NCBI GenBank assembly: GCA_017303355.1
Contig: JAFLCU010000005.1
Span: 62,001-126,000, forward strand
DNA from: Caulobacterales bacterium
GTDB lineage: Bacteria > Pseudomonadota > Alphaproteobacteria > Caulobacterales > Aquidulcibacteraceae
DNA: 64,000 nucleotides
Direction of reading: 5' to 3'
Below, in pieces: positions 15,961 to 25,197 of this stretch (position 1 is its first letter; the number at the start of each line of letters is the position of its first letter). The position numbers and the translations under genes were made by a program. The notes under the pieces were generated by a model. That model had not been told where the DNA came from, made no database searches, and worked only from the letters and a program-made list of their open reading frames with translations.

Positions 15961-18210
15961 ATGCGAATGCGCCGTTCGGGGGAGATGGCCTATAGGTCGG
16001 CCGAGCGTGCGCCGTTCGGGCTGGCGGCGCTTGCCGCCGCACTCGCCATGAGCGTGAGCACGGCCGCGCTCGCCCAGACCCAGCCCATCGCCGCCGCCCC
16101 AACGCAGCAAACTGATTCCGTGCTCCTCGAGGCGGACGAAATCATCAATGACGAAGCCGCCCGCACCATCACCGCGCAGGGCGATGTGCAGGTGCGCTAC
16201 CAAGGCCGCACGCTGCGCGCCGATCAGCTCGTCTATAATCTCGACACCGGCGTGATCCGCGGCATCGGCAATGTCCAGATCGTGCTCGAAGACGGATCGA
16301 CGACCTACGCCGACGCGGTGGAAGCCGACGAAGCGATGAATGTCGGCGCCGCCAGCGAATTGCGCGCGCGTCTGGGCGGCAATGGCACGCTCGCCGCGCG
16401 CCAAGCGCTGCGGCGCGGTGAAGGCGAGAGCGAGCTTCAGAACGTCATCTACACCAGCTGCCCGATCTGCGAGGCCGGCGATCGTCCGCCGACATGGAGC
16501 CTGCGTGCGCGGCGCGCGGTGCAGGATCGCGAAAGCCGGACGATTTCATATCAAGGCGCGGTGCTCGAAGTCGTCGGCGTGCCGGTGCTCTATCTGCCGT
16601 TTATCGCGCACCCTGATCCGAGCGTTGGGCGCGCCTCCGGCTTCCTGCCGCCCGACATCGGCCGCAACCGTCGCCTCGGCACGTTCTATGAGCAGCCCTA
16701 TTATTGGGCGATCTCGCCATCGCAGGATTTGACCGCGTCGCTGCGTCTGCACGGCAACGTCAATCCGCTGATCGGACTTGATTATCGCAAGCGTTTCTGG
16801 TCGGGCGAATTGTCGATCGAGACGACGTTCACGCAAGAACAATTGTTCGATTCCGACGGCGATACGTTCGGCGAGGAATTGTTCCGCTACAGCGCCTTCG
16901 CCGAAGGCCGCTTCGATATCAACGAATATTGGACCTGGGGCTTCGGCGTCGAAAGCACGTACGACGACGAATATCTGCGCCGTTACGATATCGACGGCAC
17001 GGGCGAACGCCGCGGCCCCTATATCGGCCGCGACACCCGCCTGATCTCGCAGCTTTACGCGATCGGCCAGGACGAACGCTCCTATAGCTCCGTCGCCTTC
17101 GTGAACTTCCAGGGCCTGCGCGAAGACGACACCTCCGACCTGCTGCCGCTCATCCTGCCGTTCGCCGAAACGGAGCGCGTGCTCACCGAGCCCGTGTTCG
17201 ACGGCCAGGTGCGCCTACAAGCGAACGTGGCCGCGCTCTCGCGCAACGATGATGGCGTGGGCCCCTTCCAAGGCAGCGATGGCCGCCTCTCGCTCAGCGC
17301 CTCGTGGCGGCGCGATGCGATCTTTGGGCCGGGCATGGTGTTCAGCCCGTTCGCGCAAGTGCGCGGCGATGTGTTCTCGGTCGAAACCTCGCCGGACGAA
17401 TATGAGAGCTTCACGCGCGGGCTCGGCATGGCGGGCGCGGAGGTCAGCTGGCCGTTCATGCGCCCGGGCGAACGCTTCGACATGGTGGTCGAGCCCGTGG
17501 TGATGGCCGCCATCGCGACCGATGACGCGGAAGACCCGCGCATCGTCAACGAAGACAGCCTCGCGTTCGAACTGGACGATTCAAACCTGTTCCGCCCGAA
17601 CGCGGCGCCGAATTACGATCTTTGGGAGCCCGGCCCCCGCGTCAGCGTAGGCGTTCGCGCCACGGCGCGCGCGCACACCGGCGAAAGCGCCTCGCTGATC
17701 TTCGGCCGCCGCTGGCGCGACGAGCAGGCGACGGGCTTCACCCAACAGAACAATCTCGCCGGCGAAACCTCGGATTGGGTCGCCGCGTCGCAAGTCGATC
17801 TGGGCCGCAATTTCGGCGCCGAGGCCCGCGTTCGCCTCGATGATGAATCGCTGGACCTCCAGCGGATCGATTTGGGCGTGCGCGCGGCGGCTGGCCGCTT
17901 CTACGGCTCGGCGCGGTACTATGATATCGACGAAGCGCTGCTGACCGACCCGACCGACCCTAGCCGCGAAATCTCCGCTCAGGTCGGCGTGGACCTCGCC
18001 CGGGGCTGGCGCATGCAGGCCGGCCTGACCCGCGACCTAGATTCAGACATAAATCTGCGCCAGGAACTCCGCGCGATTTACGAGGATGATTGCACCTTCC
18101 TCGAGATTTCATACACGCGCTCGGAAACGCAGCGCGGCACCATCGGCCCCGACGAGGGCCTGCAGATCCGGATCGGATTGCGCTCGCTGGGCGTATTCGG
18201 CGGAAGCTGA
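15961..18210 (+). CDS. lptD: LPS-assembly outer-membrane protein LptD
   Basis: Outer-membrane translocon that inserts lipopolysaccharide into the outer leaflet. The 749-residue product has a signal peptide ending in AALAQ (about residue 40), an OstA/LptA-like N-terminal domain (about 55-165, with LLEADEIINDEAARTITAQG) and a C-terminal beta-barrel of alternating aromatic strands. Cysteines C165 and C168 region (Y-T-S-C-P-I-C) and a C-terminal C-T-F are candidates for disulfides. ATGs at 15961, 15967 and 15985 are possible; AGAGGG suits 15967 best. Confidence 0.93.
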   Translation: MRMRRSGEMAYRSAERAPFGLAALAAALAMSVSTAALAQTQPIAAAPTQQTDSVLLEADEIINDEAARTITAQGDVQVRYQGRTLRADQLVYNLDTGVIRGIGNVQIVLEDGSTTYADAVEADEAMNVGAASELRARLGGNGTLAARQALRRGEGESELQNVIYTSCPICEAGDRPPTWSLRARRAVQDRESRTISYQGAVLEVVGVPVLYLPFIAHPDPSVGRASGFLPPDIGRNRRLGTFYEQPYYWAISPSQDLTASLRLHGNVNPLIGLDYRKRFWSGELSIETTFTQEQLFDSDGDTFGEELFRYSAFAEGRFDINEYWTWGFGVESTYDDEYLRRYDIDGTGERRGPYIGRDTRLISQLYAIGQDERSYSSVAFVNFQGLREDDTSDLLPLILPFAETERVLTEPVFDGQVRLQANVAALSRNDDGVGPFQGSDGRLSLSASWRRDAIFGPGMVFSPFAQVRGDVFSVETSPDEYESFTRGLGMAGAEVSWPFMRPGERFDMVVEPVVMAAIATDDAEDPRIVNEDSLAFELDDSNLFRPNAAPNYDLWEPGPRVSVGVRATARAHTGESASLIFGRRWRDEQATGFTQQNNLAGETSDWVAASQVDLGRNFGAEARVRLDDESLDLQRIDLGVRAAAGRFYGSARYYDIDEALLTDPTDPSREISAQVGVDLARGWRMQAGLTRDLDSDINLRQELRAIYEDDCTFLEISYTRSETQRGTIGPDEGLQIRIGLRSLGVFGGS

Positions 18211-18228
18211 GGCGGAGCAAGAACGAGA

Positions 18229-19464
18229 ATGAATTGGAAGCACGTATCCGCGGCGGCGGCTTTGGCGGCGGCGCTCAGCGCGGCCCAGCCGGTGGCGGCG
18301 CAGAACGCCGAAGGTGTCGCGGCGATCGTCAACGATCATGTCATCTCGACCTTCGATGTCCGCCAACGCGCGACATTGCTGCTGGTCTCCTCGGGCGTGC
18401 AAGCAACGCCGGAATTGCAGCAGCGCGCGCGCGCGCAGGCTTTGCGCGATCTGGTCGATGAGCGGCTTCAGATCGAAGAAGCGCGCGAATATGAAATCAC
18501 CGTGGAGCCCGCGCAGGTCGACCGCCGCCTCGCCGATATCGCGCGCGGCAACGACACCACGGTAGAAGCCTTCACCCAGCGCCTTGCGTCGGCCGGCGTG
18601 TCGATCGCCACCTTCCGCAGCCAGATTGAAGCCGACATCGCCTGGCAGCGTTTGATTTCCGGCATGTACGGTTCGCGCGTGCGCATCTCCGAGGTGGAGA
18701 TCACCGAAACGCGTGAGCGCATGGCCGCCAACGCCACGCGTCCGCAATACCAAATCTCCGAGATTTTCCTGCCGGCGGAAACCGAGCAGGAATTCGCCGA
18801 GATGGAGCAAGGCGGCATGCGCTTGCTCGAACAAATGCAGCGCGGCGCGCCGTTCCCGCTGGTCGCGCGCCAATTCTCGCAAGCGCCGTCCGCGGCCGCT
18901 GGCGGCGATATTGGCTGGATCGCCGCACCCGAGCTGACGCCCGAATTGCAGCCGATCGCCGAGCGCCTGCAGCCGGGGCAAGTCTCGCTGCCGGTGCGCA
19001 CGCAAAACGGCGTCTATATCATCGCCATGCGCGACCGCCGCGCCGGCGCGCCAGCGGGCGCCTCGACCATCGCGTCGCTGCGCCAAATCACGGCGCCGGT
19101 CGCGCGTCAGAGCGCCGTGGAGCGCCTGCAACGCCGTCTCGAAGGCTGCGGCGATCTCGACGGCGCGATCTCGGGCATCCAGGGCGCTAACGTGATCGAT
19201 CTTGGCCAGACCAGCGAAGCTGAACTCAACCCGGCAATCTCCAGCCGCATCAATGGCGTCGCGACCGGCCGCGCTTCGCCGGTGATCGTCGATGGCGAGC
19301 AGGTGAATTTCATCATCGTCTGCGCGCGTGAAACCGGCGGCGGCGGTCTGCCGGAGCGTCAGGAAATCGCCGATCGCCTGCGCGAACAGGAGCTGTCGAT
19401 GCTGTCCGATCGCTACCTGCGCAACCTGCGCCGCGAGGCGACCATCATCACCCGCTCGCAATGA
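18229..19464 (+). CDS. surA: Periplasmic chaperone/peptidylprolyl isomerase SurA
   Basis: Periplasmic chaperone for outer-membrane proteins. The 411-residue product has a cleavable signal peptide (ends PVAAQ, about residue 25), a SurA N-terminal domain (AIVNDHVISTFDVRQR, then helices), one parvulin domain (about residues 172-268, with ISEIFLPAE, FSQAPSAAAGGDIGW and PVRTQNGVYII) and a C-terminal extension. Having one parvulin domain instead of two is common in alphaproteobacteria. The position directly after lptD, its client, is conserved. It is followed by pdxA with one base between. Confidence 0.92.
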   Translation: MNWKHVSAAAALAAALSAAQPVAAQNAEGVAAIVNDHVISTFDVRQRATLLLVSSGVQATPELQQRARAQALRDLVDERLQIEEAREYEITVEPAQVDRRLADIARGNDTTVEAFTQRLASAGVSIATFRSQIEADIAWQRLISGMYGSRVRISEVEITETRERMAANATRPQYQISEIFLPAETEQEFAEMEQGGMRLLEQMQRGAPFPLVARQFSQAPSAAAGGDIGWIAAPELTPELQPIAERLQPGQVSLPVRTQNGVYIIAMRDRRAGAPAGASTIASLRQITAPVARQSAVERLQRRLEGCGDLDGAISGIQGANVIDLGQTSEAELNPAISSRINGVATGRASPVIVDGEQVNFIIVCARETGGGGLPERQEIADRLREQELSMLSDRYLRNLRREATIITRSQ

Positions 19465-19465
19465 C

Positions 19466-20473
19466 ATGAAGCCGCTTGCCGTTTCGATGGGCGATCCCGC
19501 CGGGATCGGCCTCGAACTGGCCGCGCGCGTATGGGCCGAACGCAAGGGCGCGCCTGATTTCTTTCTGGTCGGCGATGCTGATGCATTCGCGCGCGCATGC
19601 GCGCGCTTGACGCTGCCAAAGCCAAAGCTGAATATAGTCGCCAACGCGGGCGATGTGCGCATTGAAGCGGAAACGCTGTGCGTGCTCGATACGCCGCTGG
19701 CGATGGCGGAAACGCCAGGCGAGCCCGATCCCGTCAACGCCGACGCCACCATCGCCGCGATCGCACGCGGCGTCGCGGCAGTGCGTGACAGCGCGGCCAG
19801 CGCCCTGGTGACACTGCCAATCGCCAAGAGCGTGCTGCATACCGCCGATTTCGGCTTCCCCGGCCATACCGAATTCATCGCCCACCTCACCGCCAATGAT
19901 GCATGGGCGCAGACGCGGGGCCCCGTGATGATGCTTGGGGGCGCCACGCTCAAGGTCGCGCTCGCCACCATCCACGCGCCGCTCGCCGACGTGCCGCGCC
20001 TGCTCACGCGCGAGCGCATCGCGCACACCGGCCGCGTGCTGCACGAAGCGTTGCGCCGCGATTTCGGCATCGCCCATCCGCGCATCGCGCTATGCGGGCT
20101 CAATCCGCACGCCGGCGAGGACGGCCATATCGGGCGTGAGGAGATCGTCACGATCAATCCGGCGGCGGCGCAATTGCGCGCCGAAGGGATCGACATCAGC
20201 GATGCGCGCTCGGCCGACGCGCTCTTTCACGAGCAAGCACGCAACGGTTATGACGCCGTGCTCGCGCTCTATCACGACCAAGGACTCATCCCGATCAAGA
20301 CCTTGCATTTCTGGGATGGCGTGAACGTCACGCTGGGCTTGCCGATCATCCGCACCTCGCCTGATCACGGCACGGGCTTCGACATCGCGGGCCAAGGCAA
20401 AGCGCGCGCCGATAGCTTCCGCGCCGCGCTGGCGATGGCGCGAACCATGACCGAACGCCGCGCCGCCGAATGA
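19466..20473 (+). CDS. pdxA: 4-hydroxythreonine-4-phosphate dehydrogenase
   Basis: NAD-dependent enzyme of the DXP-dependent pyridoxal 5'-phosphate pathway. The 335-residue product opens with SMGDPAGIGLELAA, then carries FPGHTEFIAHLT, GLNPHAGEDGHIGREE and the C-terminal TSPDHGTGFDIAGQG, all metal- or substrate-binding signatures of the family. The ATG at 19466 starts two bases after the surA stop. The stop overlaps the rsmA start (ATGA). The pathway is also the source of the cofactor used by alanine racemase in this window. Confidence 0.95.
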   Translation: MKPLAVSMGDPAGIGLELAARVWAERKGAPDFFLVGDADAFARACARLTLPKPKLNIVANAGDVRIEAETLCVLDTPLAMAETPGEPDPVNADATIAAIARGVAAVRDSAASALVTLPIAKSVLHTADFGFPGHTEFIAHLTANDAWAQTRGPVMMLGGATLKVALATIHAPLADVPRLLTRERIAHTGRVLHEALRRDFGIAHPRIALCGLNPHAGEDGHIGREEIVTINPAAAQLRAEGIDISDARSADALFHEQARNGYDAVLALYHDQGLIPIKTLHFWDGVNVTLGLPIIRTSPDHGTGFDIAGQGKARADSFRAALAMARTMTERRAAE

Positions 20474-21327
20474 ACGCCGACGATTTGCCAACCTTGCGCG
20501 AGGAATTGGAAGCGCACGATCTCTGGGCCAATAAAGGGCTCGGCCAGCACTTCCTGCTCGATCTCAACATCACGCGCCGCATCGCCAAGACGGCGGGCGA
20601 CATCGCCGGCAAGCCCGTGATTGAAATTGGCCCAGGCCCTGGTGGGCTCACGCGTGCGCTGTTGGAAGCCGGCGCCGATCCGCTTGTCGTGGTCGAAAAG
20701 GACGCGCGCTTCATTCCGTTGCTGGAACCGCTGATCGCCTGGAGCGGCGGGCGCTTGCGCATCGCGCAAGGCGACGCGCTCAATGTAGATGAAGCGGCGC
20801 TGGTTTATGGACAGGCGCGAGAGCTGGCCGGCGAGACGCCGGCGATCCATGTCGTCTCCAACCTGCCTTACAATGTCGGCACGCCACTCTTGGTGAAATG
20901 GCTCAAGGCGGGCCCTTGGCGCGGCGACATGACTTTGATGTTTCAAAAAGAGGTGGCCCAGCGCATCGTCGCCAAGCCGGGCAGCGATGCTTACGGGCGT
21001 CTCGCCGTACTGGCGCAAGCGCGTTGCGCGTGCCGGCTTGAGTTCACCGTGCCGCCGCGCGCGTTCACGCCGCCGCCGAAGATCGCCTCCGCCATCGTGC
21101 GGCTCACCGATCGCGACGATCCCTATCCGCATCTCGACGCGCTTGAGCGCGTCACTGCGGCCGCCTTCGGCCAACGCCGTAAAATGCTGCGCGCCGCCTT
21201 GCGCGCGCTGACGCCAGAAGCCGAAACGCTCTTGGCGGCCGCCGACATCACGCCCACAGCGCGCGCCGAAGAGATCGACCAAGCCGGCTTCCGCCGACTG
21301 GCCGATGCCTGGCGCGCGCGGAGCTAA
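20470..21327 (+). CDS. rsmA: 16S rRNA (adenine(1518)-N6/adenine(1519)-N6)-dimethyltransferase
   Basis: KsgA/RsmA dimethylates two adjacent adenines near the 3' end of 16S rRNA in late 30S assembly. The 285-residue product shows KGLGQHFLLD, the SAM motif IEIGPGPGGLTRALLE, the acidic turn VVEKDARF, and the catalytic NLPYNVGTPLL. The C-terminal domain has the usual PPRAFTPPPKIASAIVRL stretch. It is coupled to pdxA (ATGA); its stop directly abuts the stop of the convergent SDR gene with no base between. Confidence 0.95.
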   Translation: MNADDLPTLREELEAHDLWANKGLGQHFLLDLNITRRIAKTAGDIAGKPVIEIGPGPGGLTRALLEAGADPLVVVEKDARFIPLLEPLIAWSGGRLRIAQGDALNVDEAALVYGQARELAGETPAIHVVSNLPYNVGTPLLVKWLKAGPWRGDMTLMFQKEVAQRIVAKPGSDAYGRLAVLAQARCACRLEFTVPPRAFTPPPKIASAIVRLTDRDDPYPHLDALERVTAAAFGQRRKMLRAALRALTPEAETLLAAADITPTARAEEIDQAGFRRLADAWRARS

Positions 21328-22101
21328 CTACATCGCCGTCATGCCGCCATCGACCACGACTTCAGAGCCGGTCATGAACGCGGCCGCGTCGGAGGCGAGG
21401 AATTTGATGGCGTTGGCGATATCGAGATCGCGGCCGAGCCGGCCCATTGGGTGACGCTCCGCAAAGCGCTGGCGCATGTCATTCGCCCCGCTTGCGCCCG
21501 CCATCACCTCGGCTGCTTCAGCCATCATCGGCGTATCGATGATGCCAGGATGCACGGAATTGACCCGCACCTTCATGCCGGCTTGCGCGCATTCCATCGC
21601 CGCGCACTTGGTCATCAAACGCACCGCGCCCTTGGAAGCGCTGTAGGCCAATGTCATCGGCGAGCCGACAAGCCCCGCGACGGATGAAAGATTGATGATC
21701 GCGCCGCCGCCATCCCATTGGCTGGCGCATTCGGCGATCGCGGGAATTGCGTGCTTCAGTCCCAGAAACACGCCTTCAACATTGATCTGCTGCATGCGGC
21801 GGAAATCTTCGAGCGAGGTCGCCGCGATCGGCTTCAGCCAGAAGACGCCGGCATTGTTCACGAGGATATCGAGGCCGCCGAACGTGCGCTTCGCAAACGC
21901 CACGGCGTTGGCCCAATCGGCTTCGCTGACGACGTCGTGCTTTACGTAAGCGCCGCCGATCGCGGCCGCGGTTTCGCTTCCATCCGCGACGTCGCTGATC
22001 ACGACCTTGGCGCCTGCATCCGCCAGCGCTTTCGCGGTGGCGGCGCCTATGCCGCGCGCGGCGCCCGTCACGAGCGCGACGCGTCCTGTGAGATCACCCA
22101 C
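21328..22101 (-). CDS. Short-chain dehydrogenase/reductase (classical SDR)
   Basis: A 257-residue Rossmann-fold oxidoreductase. VALVTGAARGIGAATA (cofactor loop), NNAG (about 86-89), a catalytic Ser in INLSSVAG, and YSASKGA (Tyr and Lys of the active site) are all present; Asp after strand 2 (V-I-S-D-V) suggests NAD(H). The GTG start at 22101 is chosen because AAGGGAGGA lies just upstream; the longer ATG frame would overlap gmk. Substrate unknown; it resembles 3-alpha-hydroxysteroid or cyclohexanol dehydrogenases only in general layout. Confidence 0.85.
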   Translation of the reverse strand: MGDLTGRVALVTGAARGIGAATAKALADAGAKVVISDVADGSETAAAIGGAYVKHDVVSEADWANAVAFAKRTFGGLDILVNNAGVFWLKPIAATSLEDFRRMQQINVEGVFLGLKHAIPAIAECASQWDGGGAIINLSSVAGLVGSPMTLAYSASKGAVRLMTKCAAMECAQAGMKVRVNSVHPGIIDTPMMAEAAEVMAGASGANDMRQRFAERHPMGRLGRDLDIANAIKFLASDAAAFMTGSEVVVDGGMTAM

Positions 22102-22112
22102 GCCTTCCTCCC

Positions 22113-22751
22113 TTAGATACCTTGCTTCAAGCGCTCCACGTGCAGCTTGAGCCACAATTGGCGCGCGCGCTTCAGCCGCTCGGCGGCAAGGATTTGTCTG
22201 ATCTGCGTCAGCGTCTGCTCCAGCAACGTGTTGACCAGTACGTAATCGTATTCTTCCCAGTGCGAGATTTCATCGAGCGAGCGCGCCATGCGCCGATTGA
22301 TGACCTCTTCGCTATCCTCGGCGCGCGCATGCAAACGACGCTCCAGCTCCGCCATCGAGGGCGGCAGAATGAAGATGCCGACAACATCTTGCGGCTCGGC
22401 GGCGCGCAGCGCCCGCGCACCTTGCCAATCGACGTCAAACAGCACGTCCTTGCCTTGGATCAGCATCGCCTCGACCGGCGCGCGCGGCGTGCCGTAATGA
22501 TTGCCGAACACCAGGGCGTGTTCGAGAAACTCGCCGCGATCGGCCATCTCCTCGAACGCTTCGCGCTGCATGAATTTGTATTCACGGCCATCCACCTCGC
22601 TCGGACGCGCCGCGCGCGTCGTCGCCGACACCGAAAGCGACATGTTGTCGTCCGCGTCCAACAATTTGCGCGCCAGCGTCGATTTGCCGGCGCCCGAGGG
22701 GCTCGACAACACGAACATGAGACCGCGCCGCGCGACGTGCTCATTCAACAT
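22113..22751 (-). CDS. gmk: Guanylate kinase
   Basis: Phosphorylates GMP to GDP. The 212-residue product has the P-loop SSPSGAGKST near the N-terminus, the GMP-binding TTRAARPSEVDGREYKF stretch, and FDVDWQGARALR in the middle, all family marks. Slightly extended N-terminus (MLNEHVARRG). The start overlaps the yicC stop by 11 bases. The gmk-yicC order is conserved in many proteobacteria. Confidence 0.95.
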   Translation of the reverse strand: MLNEHVARRGLMFVLSSPSGAGKSTLARKLLDADDNMSLSVSATTRAARPSEVDGREYKFMQREAFEEMADRGEFLEHALVFGNHYGTPRAPVEAMLIQGKDVLFDVDWQGARALRAAEPQDVVGIFILPPSMAELERRLHARAEDSEEVINRRMARSLDEISHWEEYDYVLVNTLLEQTLTQIRQILAAERLKRARQLWLKLHVERLKQGI

Positions 22752-23625
22752 TGGCGGCTTGCTCCTTGATCTGATCGACCACGGTTTTCAAATCGAGACC
22801 GATGCGCGTGAGCTCAAGATCGGCGGATTTCGAGCATAGCGTATTGGCTTCGCGGGTCAGCTCTTGGCTGAGAAAATCGAGGCGCCGGCCGGCTGGTTCG
22901 GGCTTTGTCAGCAATTGGCGCAGTTCGAGCGTGTGCGCGGCCAGGCGCTCAAGCTCTTCTTGCACGTCAGCCCGCGTCGCCGCGATCGCGGCCTCTTGCG
23001 CCACGCGCGCGGGATCGAGCTTGATATCAGGCGAGAGCGTCTCGAGCCGTTGCCTGATCCGCTCCAACGCGGCCCCCGGCGCCGCCGCCGCGGACGCGCG
23101 CGCCGCCGCGATCAGCGCTTCCATGCGATCGGCCGCTTCAGAGAACACCGCGCGCAATGTGCGTCCCTCCGCTTGGCGCGCTTCGGCGAGTTTATCGATC
23201 GCGGTATTGAATCCCGCGAGCAGCGCCGCTTCCAAGGCTGCGCGCTCTTCTTCCGTCTGCTCGGCGACATCTTCGGCTTGCACCACCCCGCGCACCGCAA
23301 GCAGTCCATCCCAGCGCGGCTTCTCAACCCGGTCGCCGAAAGTTTCCCCAGCTTGGATCAAACGCTCCACTAGCGCGAAATCGATTTTGATCGGCGCGGC
23401 AGCTGCTGCGTCGCGCGCCAGATTCAGCGACGCCTGCAGCGAGCCGCGCTTAAACTTGCCGTTGGCGGCCGCGCGGAGGGCGGGCTCAAGCGCGTCGAGA
23501 CCGGGCGGCGTGCGGAGCTTCAAATCAAGCCCGCGCCCGTTAACGCTCTTCAGCTCCCATATCCAACGCTGGCCAGCGTGCTCGCCTTCCGCACGCGCGA
23601 ATCCGGTCATTCCAGAAATCGTCAT
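22741..23625 (-). CDS. YicC-family endoribonuclease-like stress protein
   Basis: YicC/YloC family protein (294 residues), linked in other bacteria to stationary-phase survival and sRNA turnover. The N-terminal domain shows ISGMTGFARAEG and WELKSVNGRGLDLKLRTP; the C-terminal DUF1732 shows LDFLSQELTREANTLCSKSAD and ends in VVDQIKEQAANVE, where the acidic and Asn residues are strictly conserved. The overlap with gmk suggests coupled translation. A divergent membrane protein gene starts 94 bases away. Confidence 0.9.
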   Translation of the reverse strand: MTISGMTGFARAEGEHAGQRWIWELKSVNGRGLDLKLRTPPGLDALEPALRAAANGKFKRGSLQASLNLARDAAAAAPIKIDFALVERLIQAGETFGDRVEKPRWDGLLAVRGVVQAEDVAEQTEEERAALEAALLAGFNTAIDKLAEARQAEGRTLRAVFSEAADRMEALIAAARASAAAAPGAALERIRQRLETLSPDIKLDPARVAQEAAIAATRADVQEELERLAAHTLELRQLLTKPEPAGRRLDFLSQELTREANTLCSKSADLELTRIGLDLKTVVDQIKEQAANVE

Positions 23626-23719
23626 GGGAGTCCTTTTCGCGTATTTTTACCCAAAGTGTCACGTGGGCTTTATCCGACTCGGACACCAACGCCGCGAGTT
23701 TGATGAGGAAGCGACTCCA

Positions 23720-24058
23720 ATGACGCTCGCGACGCCGACGATACAGCCCGCGGCCGCACGCCGTCAGCCACGCGTCAGGCTCGCTACGGTAACGAGCCGC
23801 ATGAGCCCCCGCCCCGACCGCATCGACTGGTCCGCGATCTTCGACCTTACTCTTCTTGCCGTCGCGGTCGCGCTGTGCGGGCTGCTTTTCTTCCAGGGCG
23901 GGCTTGAGGCTTTGGCTGGCGCCACGCTTGGCGCCGTGCTCGCCAGACGCCACGGCGCGCCGCTGATCGCGGGCGCCTTCGCCGGCCTCTTCGCCGGCGC
24001 ATTGTTCGCCGGTTTCTTTCATGGCGCGCTGGTCAATTTGATCAACGCGCTGAGCTGA
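23720..24058 (+). CDS. Two-helix membrane protein, unknown function
   Basis: A 112-residue protein with a basic, Pro/Thr-rich N-terminus (about 40 residues), a first hydrophobic helix (FDLTLLAVAVALCGLLFFQG) and a second Ala/Gly-rich one (about residues 80-105). No family recognised. The ATG at 23720 has GAGGAAG eleven bases upstream; the open frame continues far upstream only because it is antisense to yicC. A good terminator follows, which supports an independent transcript. Confidence 0.6.
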   Translation: MTLATPTIQPAAARRQPRVRLATVTSRMSPRPDRIDWSAIFDLTLLAVAVALCGLLFFQGGLEALAGATLGAVLARRHGAPLIAGAFAGLFAGALFAGFFHGALVNLINALS

Positions 24059-24093
24059 ATAAACAGCCCCGCGGCCTAACCCACCGCTCCTTC

Positions 24094-24127
24094 AACGCCT
24101 CCCGAACGCTGGGAGGCGTTTTCTTTG
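24094..24127 (+). terminator. Rho-independent terminator
   Basis: AACGCCTCCC pairs perfectly with GGGAGGCGTT around a 7-base loop, followed by TTTCTTTGT. It ends the transcript of the small membrane protein gene. From the other strand it also falls just after the mltG stop (24133), but the T-run is on the plus side. Confidence 0.85.
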
Positions 24128-24132
24128 TCTGC

Positions 24133-25197
24133 TTAGTCCGGACGCTCTTGGGCCAGGCGCTGCGCTTCGATCTCGCGCCAGCGCGCGACATTGGCCTGAT
24201 GCTCGGCGAGCGTGGCCGCGAAGATGTGCCCGCCCGTGCCATCAGCAACGAAGAAGATCGCATCGGTTTGCGCGGGGTTTGCTGTCGCTTCGAGCGCGGC
24301 GCGGCCAGGATTTGCGATTGGCGTCGGCGGCAAGCCGTCGATGCGATAGGTGTTGTAGCCCGTATCGAGCGCAATCTCGCTTTGGCGAATGGTGCGCCGC
24401 TGGCCTTGCGCATTGACCAGGCGGCCATCGATGCAGCGATCGGGGAAGCGCAAGCAGACGCCGTAAATAATCGTCGGATCGGTCTCCAGGCGCATCGGCC
24501 GGCGCAGGCGATTGATGAAAACGCCCGCCACCATCGGGCGCTCGGCGGCGACGCCGGTTTCGCGCTCGACGATGGACGCGAGATTGACCAATTCCTCGGG
24601 CGTGCGCAGCGGCAAATTCGGCGCGCGGCCCGCCCAGATTTCGGCGAGGGCCTCATTGTGCGCATCGCGCATCAATTGCAGCAGCGCCGCGCGCGTCATG
24701 CCGCGCTGCACGTGATACGTATCGGGCAGGATCGAGCCTTCCGGCGGCGTCTCGGGCAGATCACCCGTGAGCACGTCGCTTTCCTCGATGATCTTCATCG
24801 CGGCGCGAATGGTGATGCCTTCGGGAAAAGTGATGGCGTGCTGCAGCGCTGCGCCGCTGGCCATCATATCGACGATGTCTCGGATCGAAGCGCGCGCGGG
24901 GATCTGATACTCGCCGGCCTGCATGGTGGCGCCCGGCGCATAAATTCGCGCGGCGATGCGAAACAGGAAATCGTCCTTGATGAGATTTTGCTCTTCCAAA
25001 GCGCGCGCGATCGAAGCGCCGGTTGCGCCGCGTTCGACCATGAACGCTGTTTCTTCCGCGTTTGGACCCGGCCGGCTAATGGCGCTCGAGAAAAACGCGA
25101 ACGCGAACACGCCTGCGGCGCCGATGCCGACGGCGGCCCAAAGCAAAAACGAAAATAAGCCGCCGCCTCTACGGCGCGGCGCTGGCCCGCGCGCCAT
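24133..25197 (-). CDS. mltG: Endolytic murein transglycosylase MltG
   Basis: Inner-membrane lytic transglycosylase that cuts nascent peptidoglycan strands and sets their length. The 354-residue product has a short basic cytoplasmic N-terminus, one membrane helix (about residues 15-38) and a YceG domain with FPEGITIRAAMKII, LPDTYHVQRGM, ASIVERETGVAAERPMVAGV (catalytic Glu in S-I-V-E-R-E), and NTYRIDGLPPTPIANPG. The ATG at 25197 overlaps the fabF stop (TGATG). The fabF-mltG order is conserved. Confidence 0.94.
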   Translation of the reverse strand: MARGPAPRRRGGGLFSFLLWAAVGIGAAGVFAFAFFSSAISRPGPNAEETAFMVERGATGASIARALEEQNLIKDDFLFRIAARIYAPGATMQAGEYQIPARASIRDIVDMMASGAALQHAITFPEGITIRAAMKIIEESDVLTGDLPETPPEGSILPDTYHVQRGMTRAALLQLMRDAHNEALAEIWAGRAPNLPLRTPEELVNLASIVERETGVAAERPMVAGVFINRLRRPMRLETDPTIIYGVCLRFPDRCIDGRLVNAQGQRRTIRQSEIALDTGYNTYRIDGLPPTPIANPGRAALEATANPAQTDAIFFVADGTGGHIFAATLAEHQANVARWREIEAQRLAQERPD